Assembly (NCBI GenBank): GCA_023412695.1
Contig: JAEYNG010000218.1
Location: forward strand, 1-11,058
DNA: 11,058 nucleotides
Source of the DNA: Planctomycetota bacterium
Lineage (GTDB): Bacteria > Planctomycetota > Phycisphaerae > Phycisphaerales > UBA1924
Reading direction: 5' to 3'
Part shown: in pieces, positions 1-10,000 of the stretch
How the letters are laid out: each line of letters begins with the position of its first letter
Numbering within the stretch: position 1 is the first letter of the stretch
Notes under the pieces: model-generated
Databases searched by the model: none
The model's input: the letters and a program-made list of their open reading frames with translations, nothing else
What the model was told of the DNA's origin: nothing
Made by a program: the position numbers and the translations under genes

Positions 1-892
1 CGATCAGGAGATCCGGCGGTACGAGTCGGGGCTGGAGGCGAGAGAGGTCGAGCTGCTCGATGCGCCGAAGTTCAAGCGGGAGTTTGACGTGCTTGCGTCG
101 GTCTCGCTCGGGGCGACAGAGGAAGAGGCCAACGCGACGATCCGCCGCGCGTTGAACGAGATGGCTGCGTTTGTCGGGCTGCGGAAGGGGGCCGTGTCGA
201 CCTCGTCGGCGCGTTCGGTGGCGAACCCCGCGGCGAAGGCGAAGCTGCGTGAGTACAGCGCGAGGTCGGAGCGCGACCGGCCGGACTTCTACACCATCAG
301 CGCAACGCTGACAGGCGAGGGATCGCTGGACCAGTCGGTCCGGATGATCGCGTTGCTGGACAGTCAACAGTGGGTCTGCCGAGTCGATGGGTTCGGCATG
401 CGGGCGTTCGGCAAGGAACGCGAGGGGATCGATCTGTCCGTCACAGTGACGGCGATGTTCCTGCCTGGCCGGCCGATGACGCTCGGGGCGGAGAGCGCCG
501 GGCGCATCTGGTCGCCGATCGACGAAGCCCGGCTGGACCCGTGGCGGACGATCGTCGCGAAGAACATCTTCAAGGAGCCGCCCCCGCCACCGCCGCCGGC
601 GGTTCCGCAGCCGCCGCCGACGGCTGTTGCGCAGGCAGCGCCACCGCCCCCAGAGCCCAAGCCGAGCCTCGGGGACTGGCGGGTGAGCGCGGTGGTGCAG
701 GGGCGAGGCGGGCCGGAACTGTGGTTAGTGAATGAGAAGTCGGGGGAAACGAGGATGCTGGGCGCGGGGGCGCAGGTGCTCGAGGCGGTGTTCGTCCGCG
801 GCTCGGGAGAGACTGCGGAGATCCGCATCGGGCAAGAGACGTTCGTGGTTCGGCTGGGGGCAACCCTCGCCGAGCGCAAACCGGCTTCATAG
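1..892 (+). CDS. PilO/GspM-like plus PilP/GspC-like fused inner-membrane platform protein (5' end outside window)
   Basis: The frame is open from the window edge to the TAG at 890-892, giving 296 visible residues. A GTG at 89 is not the likely start, because charged coiled-coil-like sequence (DQEIRRYESGLEAREVELL) continues upstream in frame. Numbering from the edge, residues 1-60 look like the periplasmic coiled coil of PilO/GspM. Residues about 42-156 have the ferredoxin-like PilO pattern, with a strand (DFYTISATLTGEG), a helix (SLDQSVRMIALLDSQQ), then strands (VCRVDGFGMRAF and GIDLSVTVTAMFL). The segment TIVAKNIFKE at about 183-192 resembles the N-I-F segment found in GspC-type proteins. 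A Pro/Ala linker follows (193-221), starting with seven prolines. The last 70 residues (222-290) form a small beta domain (WRVSAVVQG, PELWLVNEKSG, ETFVVRLG) like the GspC homology region or PilP, which bind the secretin N0 domain. The transmembrane segment is presumably upstream. The next gene is a secretin, 123 bases away, which supports the role. Family assignment rests on pattern and context; exact homology is inferred. Confidence 0.68.
   Translation, partial: DQEIRRYESGLEAREVELLDAPKFKREFDVLASVSLGATEEEANATIRRALNEMAAFVGLRKGAVSTSSARSVANPAAKAKLREYSARSERDRPDFYTISATLTGEGSLDQSVRMIALLDSQQWVCRVDGFGMRAFGKEREGIDLSVTVTAMFLPGRPMTLGAESAGRIWSPIDEARLDPWRTIVAKNIFKEPPPPPPPAVPQPPPTAVAQAAPPPPEPKPSLGDWRVSAVVQGRGGPELWLVNEKSGETRMLGAGAQVLEAVFVRGSGETAEIRIGQETFVVRLGATLAERKPAS
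578..664 (+). other. Proline-rich linker in the PilO/PilP-like protein
   Basis: Codons 193-221 of the visible protein encode seven consecutive prolines, then Pro/Ala-rich sequence up to PEPKP. It separates the PilO-like domain from the C-terminal beta domain. GspC and PilP proteins commonly carry a Pro-rich flexible segment ahead of the secretin-binding domain. Here it could let that domain reach the secretin N0 ring. Confidence 0.7.
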
Positions 893-915
893 CCGGTAGA
901 CTCGCCATGTTCTGT

Positions 916-930
916 CGGGCCGGAGGCCCG
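916..930. other. Short GC hairpin just after the first gene
   Basis: A perfect 6-bp inverted repeat, CGGGCC (916-921) and GGCCCG (925-930), encloses a 3-base loop and lies 24 bases after the stop codon. No T tract follows, so it is not a convincing intrinsic terminator. It could be an RNA processing or stability structure between two co-transcribed genes, or chance in GC-rich DNA. Confidence 0.3.
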
Positions 931-945
931 CGTGGCGACGCCGAG

Positions 946-991
946 AAACCTGCCGGGAACGGGCCTGTACGGCCACGCTCGCGCCAGGTTT
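946..991. other. Possible leader stem-loop ahead of the secretin ribosome binding site
   Basis: AAACCTG (946-952) and CAGGTTT (985-991) are perfect 7-base inverted repeats enclosing 32 bases, which include a smaller GGCC..GGCC self-complementary segment. The 3' arm runs into a T-rich stretch (TTTGTTTGTTC) and then directly into the Shine-Dalgarno at 1000-1007. It could fold in the mRNA leader and affect translation of the giant gene, or act as a weak terminator or attenuator. Only the base pairing is seen; any function is inferred. Confidence 0.3.
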
Positions 992-999
992 GTTTGTTC

Positions 1000-1007
1000 A
1001 AGGAGGG
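1000..1007 (+). promoter_or_regulatory. Strong Shine-Dalgarno for the giant secretin
   Basis: AAGGAGGG lies 9 bases (counted from AGGAGG at 1001-1006) before the GTG at 1016. This near-perfect anti-16S match, together with the signal peptide that begins at once, fixes the GTG as the start. No other in-frame start nearby has such a site. Confidence 0.85.
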
Positions 1008-1015
1008 ACGCTCCC

Positions 1016-1096
1016 GTGACATCGATCCGTCATCGCCGCTTGCTCGTTCCCGCGCTGCTCCTGCTGGCCGCCGGTCAGCCCGTGTCTGTGTTTGCG
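1016..1096 (+). other. Sec signal peptide of the giant secretin
   Basis: Residues 1-27 have a basic n-region (MTSIRHRR), a hydrophobic core (LLVPALLLLAAG) and a signal-peptidase I-like end (VSVFA, then QDG). There is no lipobox cysteine, so the mature protein is not predicted to be a lipoprotein. Export to the periplasm fits a secretin. Confidence 0.85.
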
Positions 1097-4000
1097 CAGG
1101 ATGGGGCGGCTGCGGGCGGTGATGCGGCGGCGGTCGCACCGATCAGTGCGACTCCGGCGGAGGCCGCCCAGCCGGCAGCAACACCGGCCCCTGCGGCGCA
1201 GCCGGAAGCGCCGGCGAAGGCGGGCGGGATCACGTTCAATTTCAAGGACACGCCGTTCGAGCAGGTGCTCGACTTCATGGCGAGGCAGACGGGGCTGCCG
1301 GTGATCCGCGAGGCGGAGGCGCCCAAAACGGGCCTGACGTTCATCGGTGCGTCGCAGTACACGCTCGACGAGGCGATGGACGTTCTGAACCGGCTGCTGT
1401 TCATGCACGGCGTGCAGCTTCGGCGCGAAGGGCAGTACCTGCTGCTGACCAAGGCCGAGGACATGCGGGCGATGGGGCAGGTCGTCGGGAAGATCCCTGA
1501 GGAGATCGGGTCGGCGGAGGTCATCACGACGGTCGTGCCGCTGAACAACGCGGTGGCCGCGCCTCTGGTCGAGCAGCTCAAGGGGATGGTGGGGAAGTTC
1601 GGCGGGATCACCGCGCTGCCGCAGCAGAACGCGATCATCCTCGTGGACACGGCGGCGAACTGCCGCCGGCTGCGGGCGGTGATCGAGCAGCTCGACGCAG
1701 AGCGGCCACGAGACGCGGAGTTCAAGCTTTTCCCGCTGAAGCACGCGAAGGCGGAGGCTGTGCACGCGGCGCTGAAAGGACTGATCGCCGAGCGGAAGCA
1801 GGTGACGTTCGTCGATGCGCAGGGGCGCAAGACGACGGTGCAGGATGACCAGATCGAGGGGCTGAGCATCCAGGCGGATCCGCGGACGAACAGCATCATC
1901 GCCGTCGGCCCGAAGCCACGGCTTGAGGTGGTGGGTGAGCTAGTTGCGCTGCTCGATCAGCCCGAGGGCGGGGTTGACGGTCGGGAGATGCTGACGTTTG
2001 CGCTGTCGGGCGTTGATGCGAACGCGGCGGCCGAGATCGTCAATCGACTGTTCCAGCAGAAGGGTGCTGCGGAGTCGAAGCCGACCGTGCTGCCGCTTGC
2101 GGCGCAGGGCAAACTGACAGTGGTAGGTTCTGCGGAGCAGCTTGCGCTCGTGGCCGCGCTCCTGGCCGAGGTTGACCCTGGTGCGGCACCGACAAACGCG
2201 GCCAACGGCGAGGCGGCGGTGCGGCCGGAGACTCGGACGGCGGTGCTCAGGATGAAGCACCTGACCGGGCCGACAGCGAGCGTGACCGCGGCGAGGTTGC
2301 TCTCGCCTCGGCAGACGGCGGTGTTGCGGATCGCGCCGGGCGTGGACGAGAAGAGCCTTGTGGTCTCCGGGCCCGCGGCCGACGTGCAGGCGTTTGAGTC
2401 GCTTGTCAGCGCGATCGACCTGCCGCCCGACCGGCCGCAAGAGGTTCGGCAGGTCCGGATCGTCTCGGGCGATCCGGCGCAGGTGCTGGCGAAGGCGCAG
2501 GCGCTGTACCAGCAGTCCAGCCGCGCAGAGACCGAAGCCGTTGGCGCATCGCTCGACGGCGAAGGGCGGACGGTGACGCTGGTGGGGGGGATGCCGGGGA
2601 TCGCGGCGTTTACCGACATGCTCAAGTCGGTTGAGTCGAGCGTCGTGATCGAGCGAGAGACGCGGTCGATCGTGTTGAAGAAGGCGCGGCCGAGCGCGGT
2701 GGTGGGCCGGCTCGCGCAGCTTTCGCGGACGCTGCTGGAGCCGACGGACGGATCGGCGTATGTCGAGCCCCGGTTCGATGCGATCGACGAGACACGGACG
2801 CTGCTCGTGCGGGCACGGCCGCAGGACCTCGAGGCGATCGAGAAGCTCGCGGCTTCGATCGACGGCGCAACGCTGCGCGATGCGACATTCCGCGTGCTCA
2901 TGGTGCCGTCGGAGTCGGTCGAACTCGTGCGGACGCGGGCGGCGGACATCTATCGCGAGCAGACGGAGCTCCTGCCGAACGCGACACCGGTCGAGGTGCT
3001 GGAGGACCACGACCGAGGTGCGCTGCTGGTGTCCGGCGATGCAGAGGGCGTGGCACGATTCGCGCGGATCGTTGAAGAGCTGTCGCGGCTCGCGGCCAAG
3101 CCCGTGGTGCGGGTGCTCGAGCTGAAGTTTGTCGAGGCCGCGCCGACCGCGCAGGCGATCAATCAGGCGCTCGGCGGCCTGGGCGGCGCTGGGCCGTCGG
3201 GCGGGCGGTTGTCGGTGTCGTCGGCAGAGGGGTCCAATGCGCTGGTCATCAGCGGGAACGAGCAGGACGTCAAGCTCGTTGAAGACATCGCGGCGTCGCT
3301 CGACCTCGAGGGGAACAAGCCGGGGACCGTGAATGTCGCGACGGTGCCGCTGCGGCGAGCGAGAGCGGATATCGTCGCGCCGATCGTTCAGCAGTTGCTG
3401 CAGCGTGACCAGCCGAATCCTTTCGCGCAGCTCCGGCCGGGACAGCGGGTTCCGCCGGCGGCGCTCGAGCAGGCGCGGACCCTCGTGCCCGTGAAGGTCG
3501 CGGCGGACCGGCGGCTGAATGTCGTCGTGGTCAGCGGGCCGCGAGAATCGGTCGAGGTCGCGCGACAAGTGATCGCGGATCTTGACGTGGACGTGTCGGA
3601 GACCGCGACAGGATCGCCGCGTACGGTTCGGCTGTTCACGCTGGAGAACGCGGACGCGTCCGAGGTGCTCGCGAGCGTGCAGGCGATCTTCCAGGACGAG
3701 TCGGGCCAGGTCGCGGCGGAGCCCCCGCCGGTCGTGCGGGTCGATCGCGCGAGCAACTCGCTCGTCGTTCGAGCGACCGGCAAGCAGCTCGAGTCGATCG
3801 AGGGCCTCGTGAAAGGGCTTGACAACGCGACGAGCGCGGCGAACCGCGACATGCGGCTGATCAATGTCGATCGCTCGAAGGCCAACGCGGCGATGCTGGC
3901 CGAGGCGCTGCGTCGGCTGCTCGAGCAGCGGTCCGCGACGAAGGTCGAGGTTATCAGCGTCGAGCAACTCCTTGCGCCGCAGGAAGACGGCAAGCAGGGG

Positions 4001-7000
4001 AGCCGCCTGCCCGAGACGCTTTTGCCGGTCGGCGAGGCGACGGGCGCCCTGAATGCGTTCTCGGCATGGATCGTCGCCGCGGCGATTGGGGCGCAGGCCG
4101 ACGACGCCCGAGAGGAAGGCGTAACGATCGCGGTCGATCCGCTGACGAACTCGCTGATTGTCTCCGGCTCGACGCGTGCGGTTGAGCGTGCCGCGGCGCT
4201 CGCGGCGGAGCTGCAGCGGCAGATGCCCGCGGAGCCCCAGCGGCTCCGCATCGTCACATTGCCGGAGGGCGTTGATGCCTATGTCATCTCGTCGCTGGTG
4301 AACCAGACAATCGGGCAGATCGGCACGGCGTCCGCGCAGAACCCGGGTGGGTTCACGTCGCGTGTGTCGGTGCAGCCGGATCCCCAGGGCGGCGCGGTGA
4401 TCGTCTCGGCGAATGAAACGGACTTTTCGACGCTTGCGGAGCTGATCACGGCGGTGAGCAAGCCGATGCCCGGCTCGACACTCACGATCAAGGTCTACCC
4501 GCTCACGAACACCACCGCGGGGCGTGTGCAGCGGGCCGTCAGTGACCTGTTCTCACCCGCACCCCGTGGGCGGCAGGCTCAACGCGTGCTGCAACTCGCG
4601 TTCGACGGCGGCGCGGCGGGCGACGGCCCGTCGCTCCGTGTGGACCCGGCAACGGTGCGTGTGACGGCCGACCCGGGCGGACGCTCGCTGATCGTGGCGG
4701 CGCCGGCGGACGCGGTCCCGCTGCTCGATCGATTTGTCTCGCTGCTCGACCAGGCCCCGGCGCAGGACCAGCTCGCGCTGCGGCGATTCCCGCTCGCGAA
4801 TGCGCGTTCGGAGCAGGTCACGCCGATGATGCAGCAGGGGCTCGACGCTGCGCGTCAGGCTGCGCCGGATTCACCCCGCGCAACGTTCATGGCCGACGCA
4901 CGCACAAACGCGGTGCTTGTCACCGGCACGGAGGCTCAGCACCGCGAGGCCGCGAGATTGTTGGAGCAGCTCGATCTGCCCGCCGAGACCGACGGCTCGG
5001 AGGTCGCGATCCTGCCGCTGCACACCGCGCGTCCAACGACGGCGCAGCGGCTGCTCGAGGCGGCGATCGTTGGTAACGACCCGGCGAAACGAGACCGGCT
5101 GCGCATAACAGCGGCGGATGATTCCAACCTGCTCATCGTGCGTGCACCGAAGGATCTTCTCGACGAGGCCCGGCGAATCGTGAGCCAGGTGGATTCGTCC
5201 GAGGTCACCGGCCTGCCGGTGCGGACCGTCAAGCTCGAACGGGCGGACGCCGAGAGTGTCGCGCAGGCGATCCAGCGGCTGTACGACGATCGCGCTCGTG
5301 CCGCGAGCAAACCGAACCAGCAGCCGCGCCAGCGTCAGGTCGCGATCATCGGCGATCGCCGGAGCGGGTCGCTGGTGATCGCGGCGAGCGACGATGACTT
5401 CGCCCAGGTGCAGTCCTTGGCCGCGACCTTTGATGTGCCATCGACGCGCGCGGACCTGCAGTTCCGTGTGATCCCGCTCACCAATGCGCGGATCGCCGAC
5501 CTGCGCGAGACGATCGAGGGTGTCGTCGAAGAAGTGAAGTTCCCGCCCGGCTTCTGGAGCGGCCGTGGCCCGCGGCGCAGCCAGGAGGACACGCTCGCGG
5601 TGCAGTTCAACGACCGTTCCAACAGCATCGTGCTGTTCGGGCAGGGGGACGCGTTCGACACGATCGAGCGGGTGGTGAAGGCGCTGGATATCCCGCAGGC
5701 CCCGGGCGCGAAGTCGGTCGTCCGCGCAGTGAAGCTTAAGAACGCCAACGCACAGAGCGTCGGCACGGCGATCCAGTCGGCGATGAGCACGCCCGGCTGG
5801 TCGTGGTGGCGCGGCAATGATCCGGACGGCGTGCGCGTGGAAGTCGACCGGCAGAACGGCGTGCTGCTGATGGTCGGGCGCGAGGATCGCGTCGAGCAGG
5901 CGGCGAAATACGCGACGGAGCTCGATTCCGCGGCGGATGTCGCCGATCGTACCGTCGAGTCCATCCAGCTCACCTACGCCAATGCGGATCGGATCGCGCA
6001 GAGCCTCACACGGTTCTTCCAGGGGCGCGACCGCGGCCTCGGGATCGAGAAGCCAAGCGCATCGATCATCGGCTCGGCGGACGGTAACGTGCTGATCGTC
6101 GCCGCGTCGCCGGACGATCTGGCGCAGGTACGCGGGTTTGTCGCGCAGATGGACCAGCCCGAGGACAATGAGGGGCGCACGCGCGAGCTGTACAGGTTGA
6201 AGAACGCCGAGGCGGGGGAACTGGCGAACATCCTGCGCGAGCAGTTCCCCCGGACGCTCGCGTCGCGTGAGGGGCTGGTGATCGTCACGCCGCAGGCGGG
6301 GACGAACTCGGTCATCGTCTCGGCGCCAAAGGAGCTGTTTGAGAAGGTCGATGCGTTGCTGCAGTCGCTCGATGCGCCTCCGCAGGCCGAGAGTTCGAAC
6401 ATCGTCACGGTGACCCTCTCGCAGTCGCGGGCCGAGGACATTGCGCAGTCGCTTACCGCCGCGCTGCCTGCCGGTGTCAAGGTCAAGATCACGCCGGTGC
6501 GCCGAACCAACTCGCTGCTTTTGACAGGCTCCGACGAGGCGGTGGCGCTTGCGCTGAAGCAGATCGAGAAGCTCGACGAGACGCCGCCAAAGGCGCAGAC
6601 GGAGTTTCGGCGCATCGTGCTGCAGCATCAGGACGGGTACGACATCGCCTCGACGCTGCGCACAGTGCTGGCGCGGCGGCGCGGGTCGCCGAACGAGCCG
6701 GAGCCCGCGGTCAGCACGCTCAATCAGGGCAACACGCTGCTGGTGTCGGCGACACCGGACCAGCTGGAAGAGATCGTGAAGATCGTCAAGGAGCTCGATG
6801 TCGCACAGGGGGGCACGCGCATCACTGAGTTCATCCCGTTGAAGTTCGCCGATCCTGAGGCGACTTCGCGTGCGCTCGAAGTGTTCTACGGACGTTACGC
6901 CGCCGAGGCCTCCACCGCCGGGGCGAGGTCGGTCAGCATCATCGCGAATCCCGCGAGCAAGAGCCTGGTGATCGCTGCGGGCGAAGCCGAGTGGGCGGGG

Positions 7001-10000
7001 ATCCGCGCCCTGCTGGAAAAGCTTGATTCGGAGGAGTACGACACCTCGCGGCGGCTGGAGATCGTCGCGCTCAAGCACGCCGACGCCGCGAGCCTCGCCC
7101 GCGCGCTTTCGGATGCGTTCAGCGCGCCGCTGCGTGCGGAAATCGAGCGCGAGCGTGCTCGCCGGCAACCACAGCCGCGCCGGTTCGACGATCAGTTCCC
7201 CGATTTCCCGACTGTCGTGCTTTCGAGCAAGGAAGTTGTGAGCGTGACGGCGGAACCGCTGACCAACTCGCTGGTTATCGCCGGCCCGCGCGATCAGACC
7301 GAGCGCATCAAGGCCGTCGCGCAGCAGCTCGACGTGCCCGCGTACTCGCAGATGCCCGAGCCGCGGCTGATCCCGCTCGCCCGGGGGCCGGCGAGCAATG
7401 TCGCCGCGACGCTGCGGCAGTTGTTCGTCGATCAGGCAAACGCCCTGCCGGGCGGGCCGTCGCGTGCGCTCACGGGCCGGTCGGTGCTCATCGTTGGCGA
7501 CGACAAGAGCAACGTGCTGGTCGTCCGGGCGGACGATGCGCAGTTTGCGCAGATCAAGGCAATGGCGGACTCGCTGCAGAGCGAGGGCGACCGCACGCAG
7601 GTGTCGGTGCGTGTGGTGCGCGTGCAGCACTTCCCCGTCGCCCGCGTTCTCCAGACTGTGCGGACAACCTTCGGCCCGGTTGCGCAGCAGGGTGGCGAGT
7701 CGCTGACCGTCGAGGCCGACCGCACGGGCAACAACCTCGTCGTAGCGAGCAGCCAGCGTCTGTTTGAGCAGATCAAGAATCTCGTCGCCGAGCTGGACAT
7801 CCTCGCCGCGCCCCACCCCGCAGCCACCGGCGAGCCCGCCGCGCCGACGCTGAACCAGGGCGTGGTGATCATCGATCTCGAGAATCACACGCCGCAACAG
7901 ATGCAGCAGGTGCTCGAGCAGATGGGCCTGACGCGTGCCCAGCCGGTGGACCGGCCCGGCGTCGTCGCCGAGCCCGTCACGATCGTTCCGCTGACGAGCC
8001 GGCGGGCGATCGCGATCATCGCCGGGCCGCAGGACGGCGAGTCCGTGCGATCGCTCGTGAAGTCGCTCGACTCCCAGCCCGCGATGGCCGAGCAGCACGT
8101 CGCGGTGATCCGCCTGAAGACCGCGCCGGCCGGCAATGTCGCGTCGGCCGTCGAAGCGATGCTTAAGCCTAAGAACCAGGACTCGCAGGTCGAGCTGGCC
8201 GCATCGCTCGCCGAGCAGGTGCGGCGGCTCACCATCCACCGGAGCGAGGCCGACAAGGCCAACATGACGGTGGACCTGTCCAAGCCGATCTCCGTCCTGC
8301 CGGATGCACAGACCAACTCGATCATCCTCGCATCGACCGAAGCCAATGTCGTTGCGTTGGCGCAGATCGTCGAGATGATGGACAAGCTGCCCATCGGCGA
8401 GGCCGTGATGGTGCGGTTCTTCCCCCTCCAGAACGCGTCGGCGACGCGTCTGGCGAGCGTGATCCGCGGCATCTTCGAGCAAGGCGACCGGCTCCGCACC
8501 AACCCGGGCACCACGATCCGCTCGCAGCCCACCAGCGAGACGGGCCGCGCACTGACCGGGCAAGTCGCGATCAGCGTCGACGAGCGCACCAACGCGATGA
8601 TTGTCGCAGGACGTGAGGAGGCCGTCGCGCTCGTCGAGGTGATGGTCAAGCAGCTCGACAGCGAGAAGACCACGAGCTGGATCGAGCCGCGGGTGATCAG
8701 GCTCGAGCACGCGGACCCCGTGCGCCTCGCCACGACGGTCCGGCAGGTCCTCCTGGAGAACGCGCCGACAACACCGGACATGGAGGCGCTTCAGCGGCAG
8801 ATCGCTCGATACCGAATCCTTGCCGAGGGGGGTGACCCGGCGGACGTGAAAAGCATGATCCAGGCGGACCGCTTCGCGCCGCTCTCGACCCTGCTGGTCG
8901 TGCCGGAGCCAAACCTGCGGGCGATCATCGTGGTCGGCAGCCGCTCGAACGCGGAGGCGGTGGGCGAGCTTGTGAAGCTGCTGGATGTCCCGGCCGCGGC
9001 GGCCGAGAACTCCGTGCGGATCTTCTCGCTCAGGGTGGCAGCGGCCGATCGCGTCGCGACGATCCTGCGCGACGTTTTCCGCGGCCAGGTGCAGTCGGGT
9101 GCGCTCCAGCCGCAGGACGAGCTGGTCATCACCTCCGACCTGCGGACCAACGCGATTGTTGTCTCAACCAGTGCGAGATCGTTCGCGATTGTGGAGAAGC
9201 TGGTCGCGCAGCTGGACTCGGACGCGACCGGGCCGACCGTCGGGCTGACGGTGATCCCCGTTCCGACGGGCGATGTCACGCAGCTTGCGCCGAAGGTTGA
9301 AAGGTTGATGCGTGACCGCGTCGAGGCGCAACGCCGCGGCGGCGGGATCGCCAACCCCAGCGACACACTGAGCGTGCAGCCGGATGTCGCCAGCCGCTCG
9401 CTCATTGTTGCGGCGAGTGAAGAGAATGTGCAGATCATCCGCGGGCTGGTCGAAGAGCTCGTCAAGGGCGGCGAGGCGGTGAGCGGTGAGCAGACCGTCG
9501 ATGTGCTGCCGGTCCGCACGGCTCGCGTCGAAGACATCGCCCAGGCGATCCAGACACTTTATGTTGAGAAGCAGAACCAGGAGCGTGGGGCGGACTCGGT
9601 TCGTGTGACGCCGGACCTGCGGGCCAGCGCGATCATCGTCCGCGGCACGCCGGCCGACGTGGAAGCGCTCCGCAAGCTGGTCGAGCGGTTGGACAACGCG
9701 TCGGTCGCCGCGGTAACGGAGATCAAGCGGATCGAGCTGCTCAAGGCCGATGCGGGCGAGGTCGTCCGCCTGCTGCAGAACGTGCTCGCGGGCCGTCCGA
9801 TCGCGGGCACGGGCGTCGTTGGGGCGAGGAAGGCGCAGGTGCTGCGGTTCTTGCGGTCGCAGACCGCGGAGGAACTCGCCGCTGGCGGCGTCGTTGCGCC
9901 GACGGAGGCCGAGATCTCCGGCGCGATCCAGGAGCAAGTGACCCTGACGGCCGAGCTGCGGACCAACTCGATCGTCGCCGTCGCGCCCGCTCGGCTGATG

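Noticed and set aside
89..91. GTG as start of the first gene
   Set aside because: The same frame is open to the window edge, with coiled-coil-like sequence before it. A start here would also remove the expected membrane anchor, so the gene very probably begins upstream of the window.
916..930. Intrinsic terminator after the first gene
   Set aside because: The stem is only 6 bp and no run of T follows it, so transcription probably continues into the secretin gene.
907..1122. Plus-strand 71-codon frame spanning the intergenic region
   Set aside because: It overlaps the start of the giant secretin in another frame, has no good ribosome binding site and gives low-complexity Arg/Ala/Gly sequence.
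1940..3967. Minus-strand open frame of 675 codons
   Set aside because: This is the same codon-register shadow of the secretin gene, with Arg/His/Leu-rich sequence, no family resemblance and no ribosome binding site consideration that would outweigh the plus-strand gene.
4871..8710. Minus-strand open frame of 1279 codons
   Set aside because: It uses the same codon boundaries as the secretin gene. In that register a minus-strand stop needs a sense TTA, CTA or TCA codon, which are very rare in this GC-rich gene; the frame ends exactly at a sense TCA at 4871. The translation is Arg/Leu/Asp/His-rich without recognisable domains, while the plus strand shows clear secretin domains.
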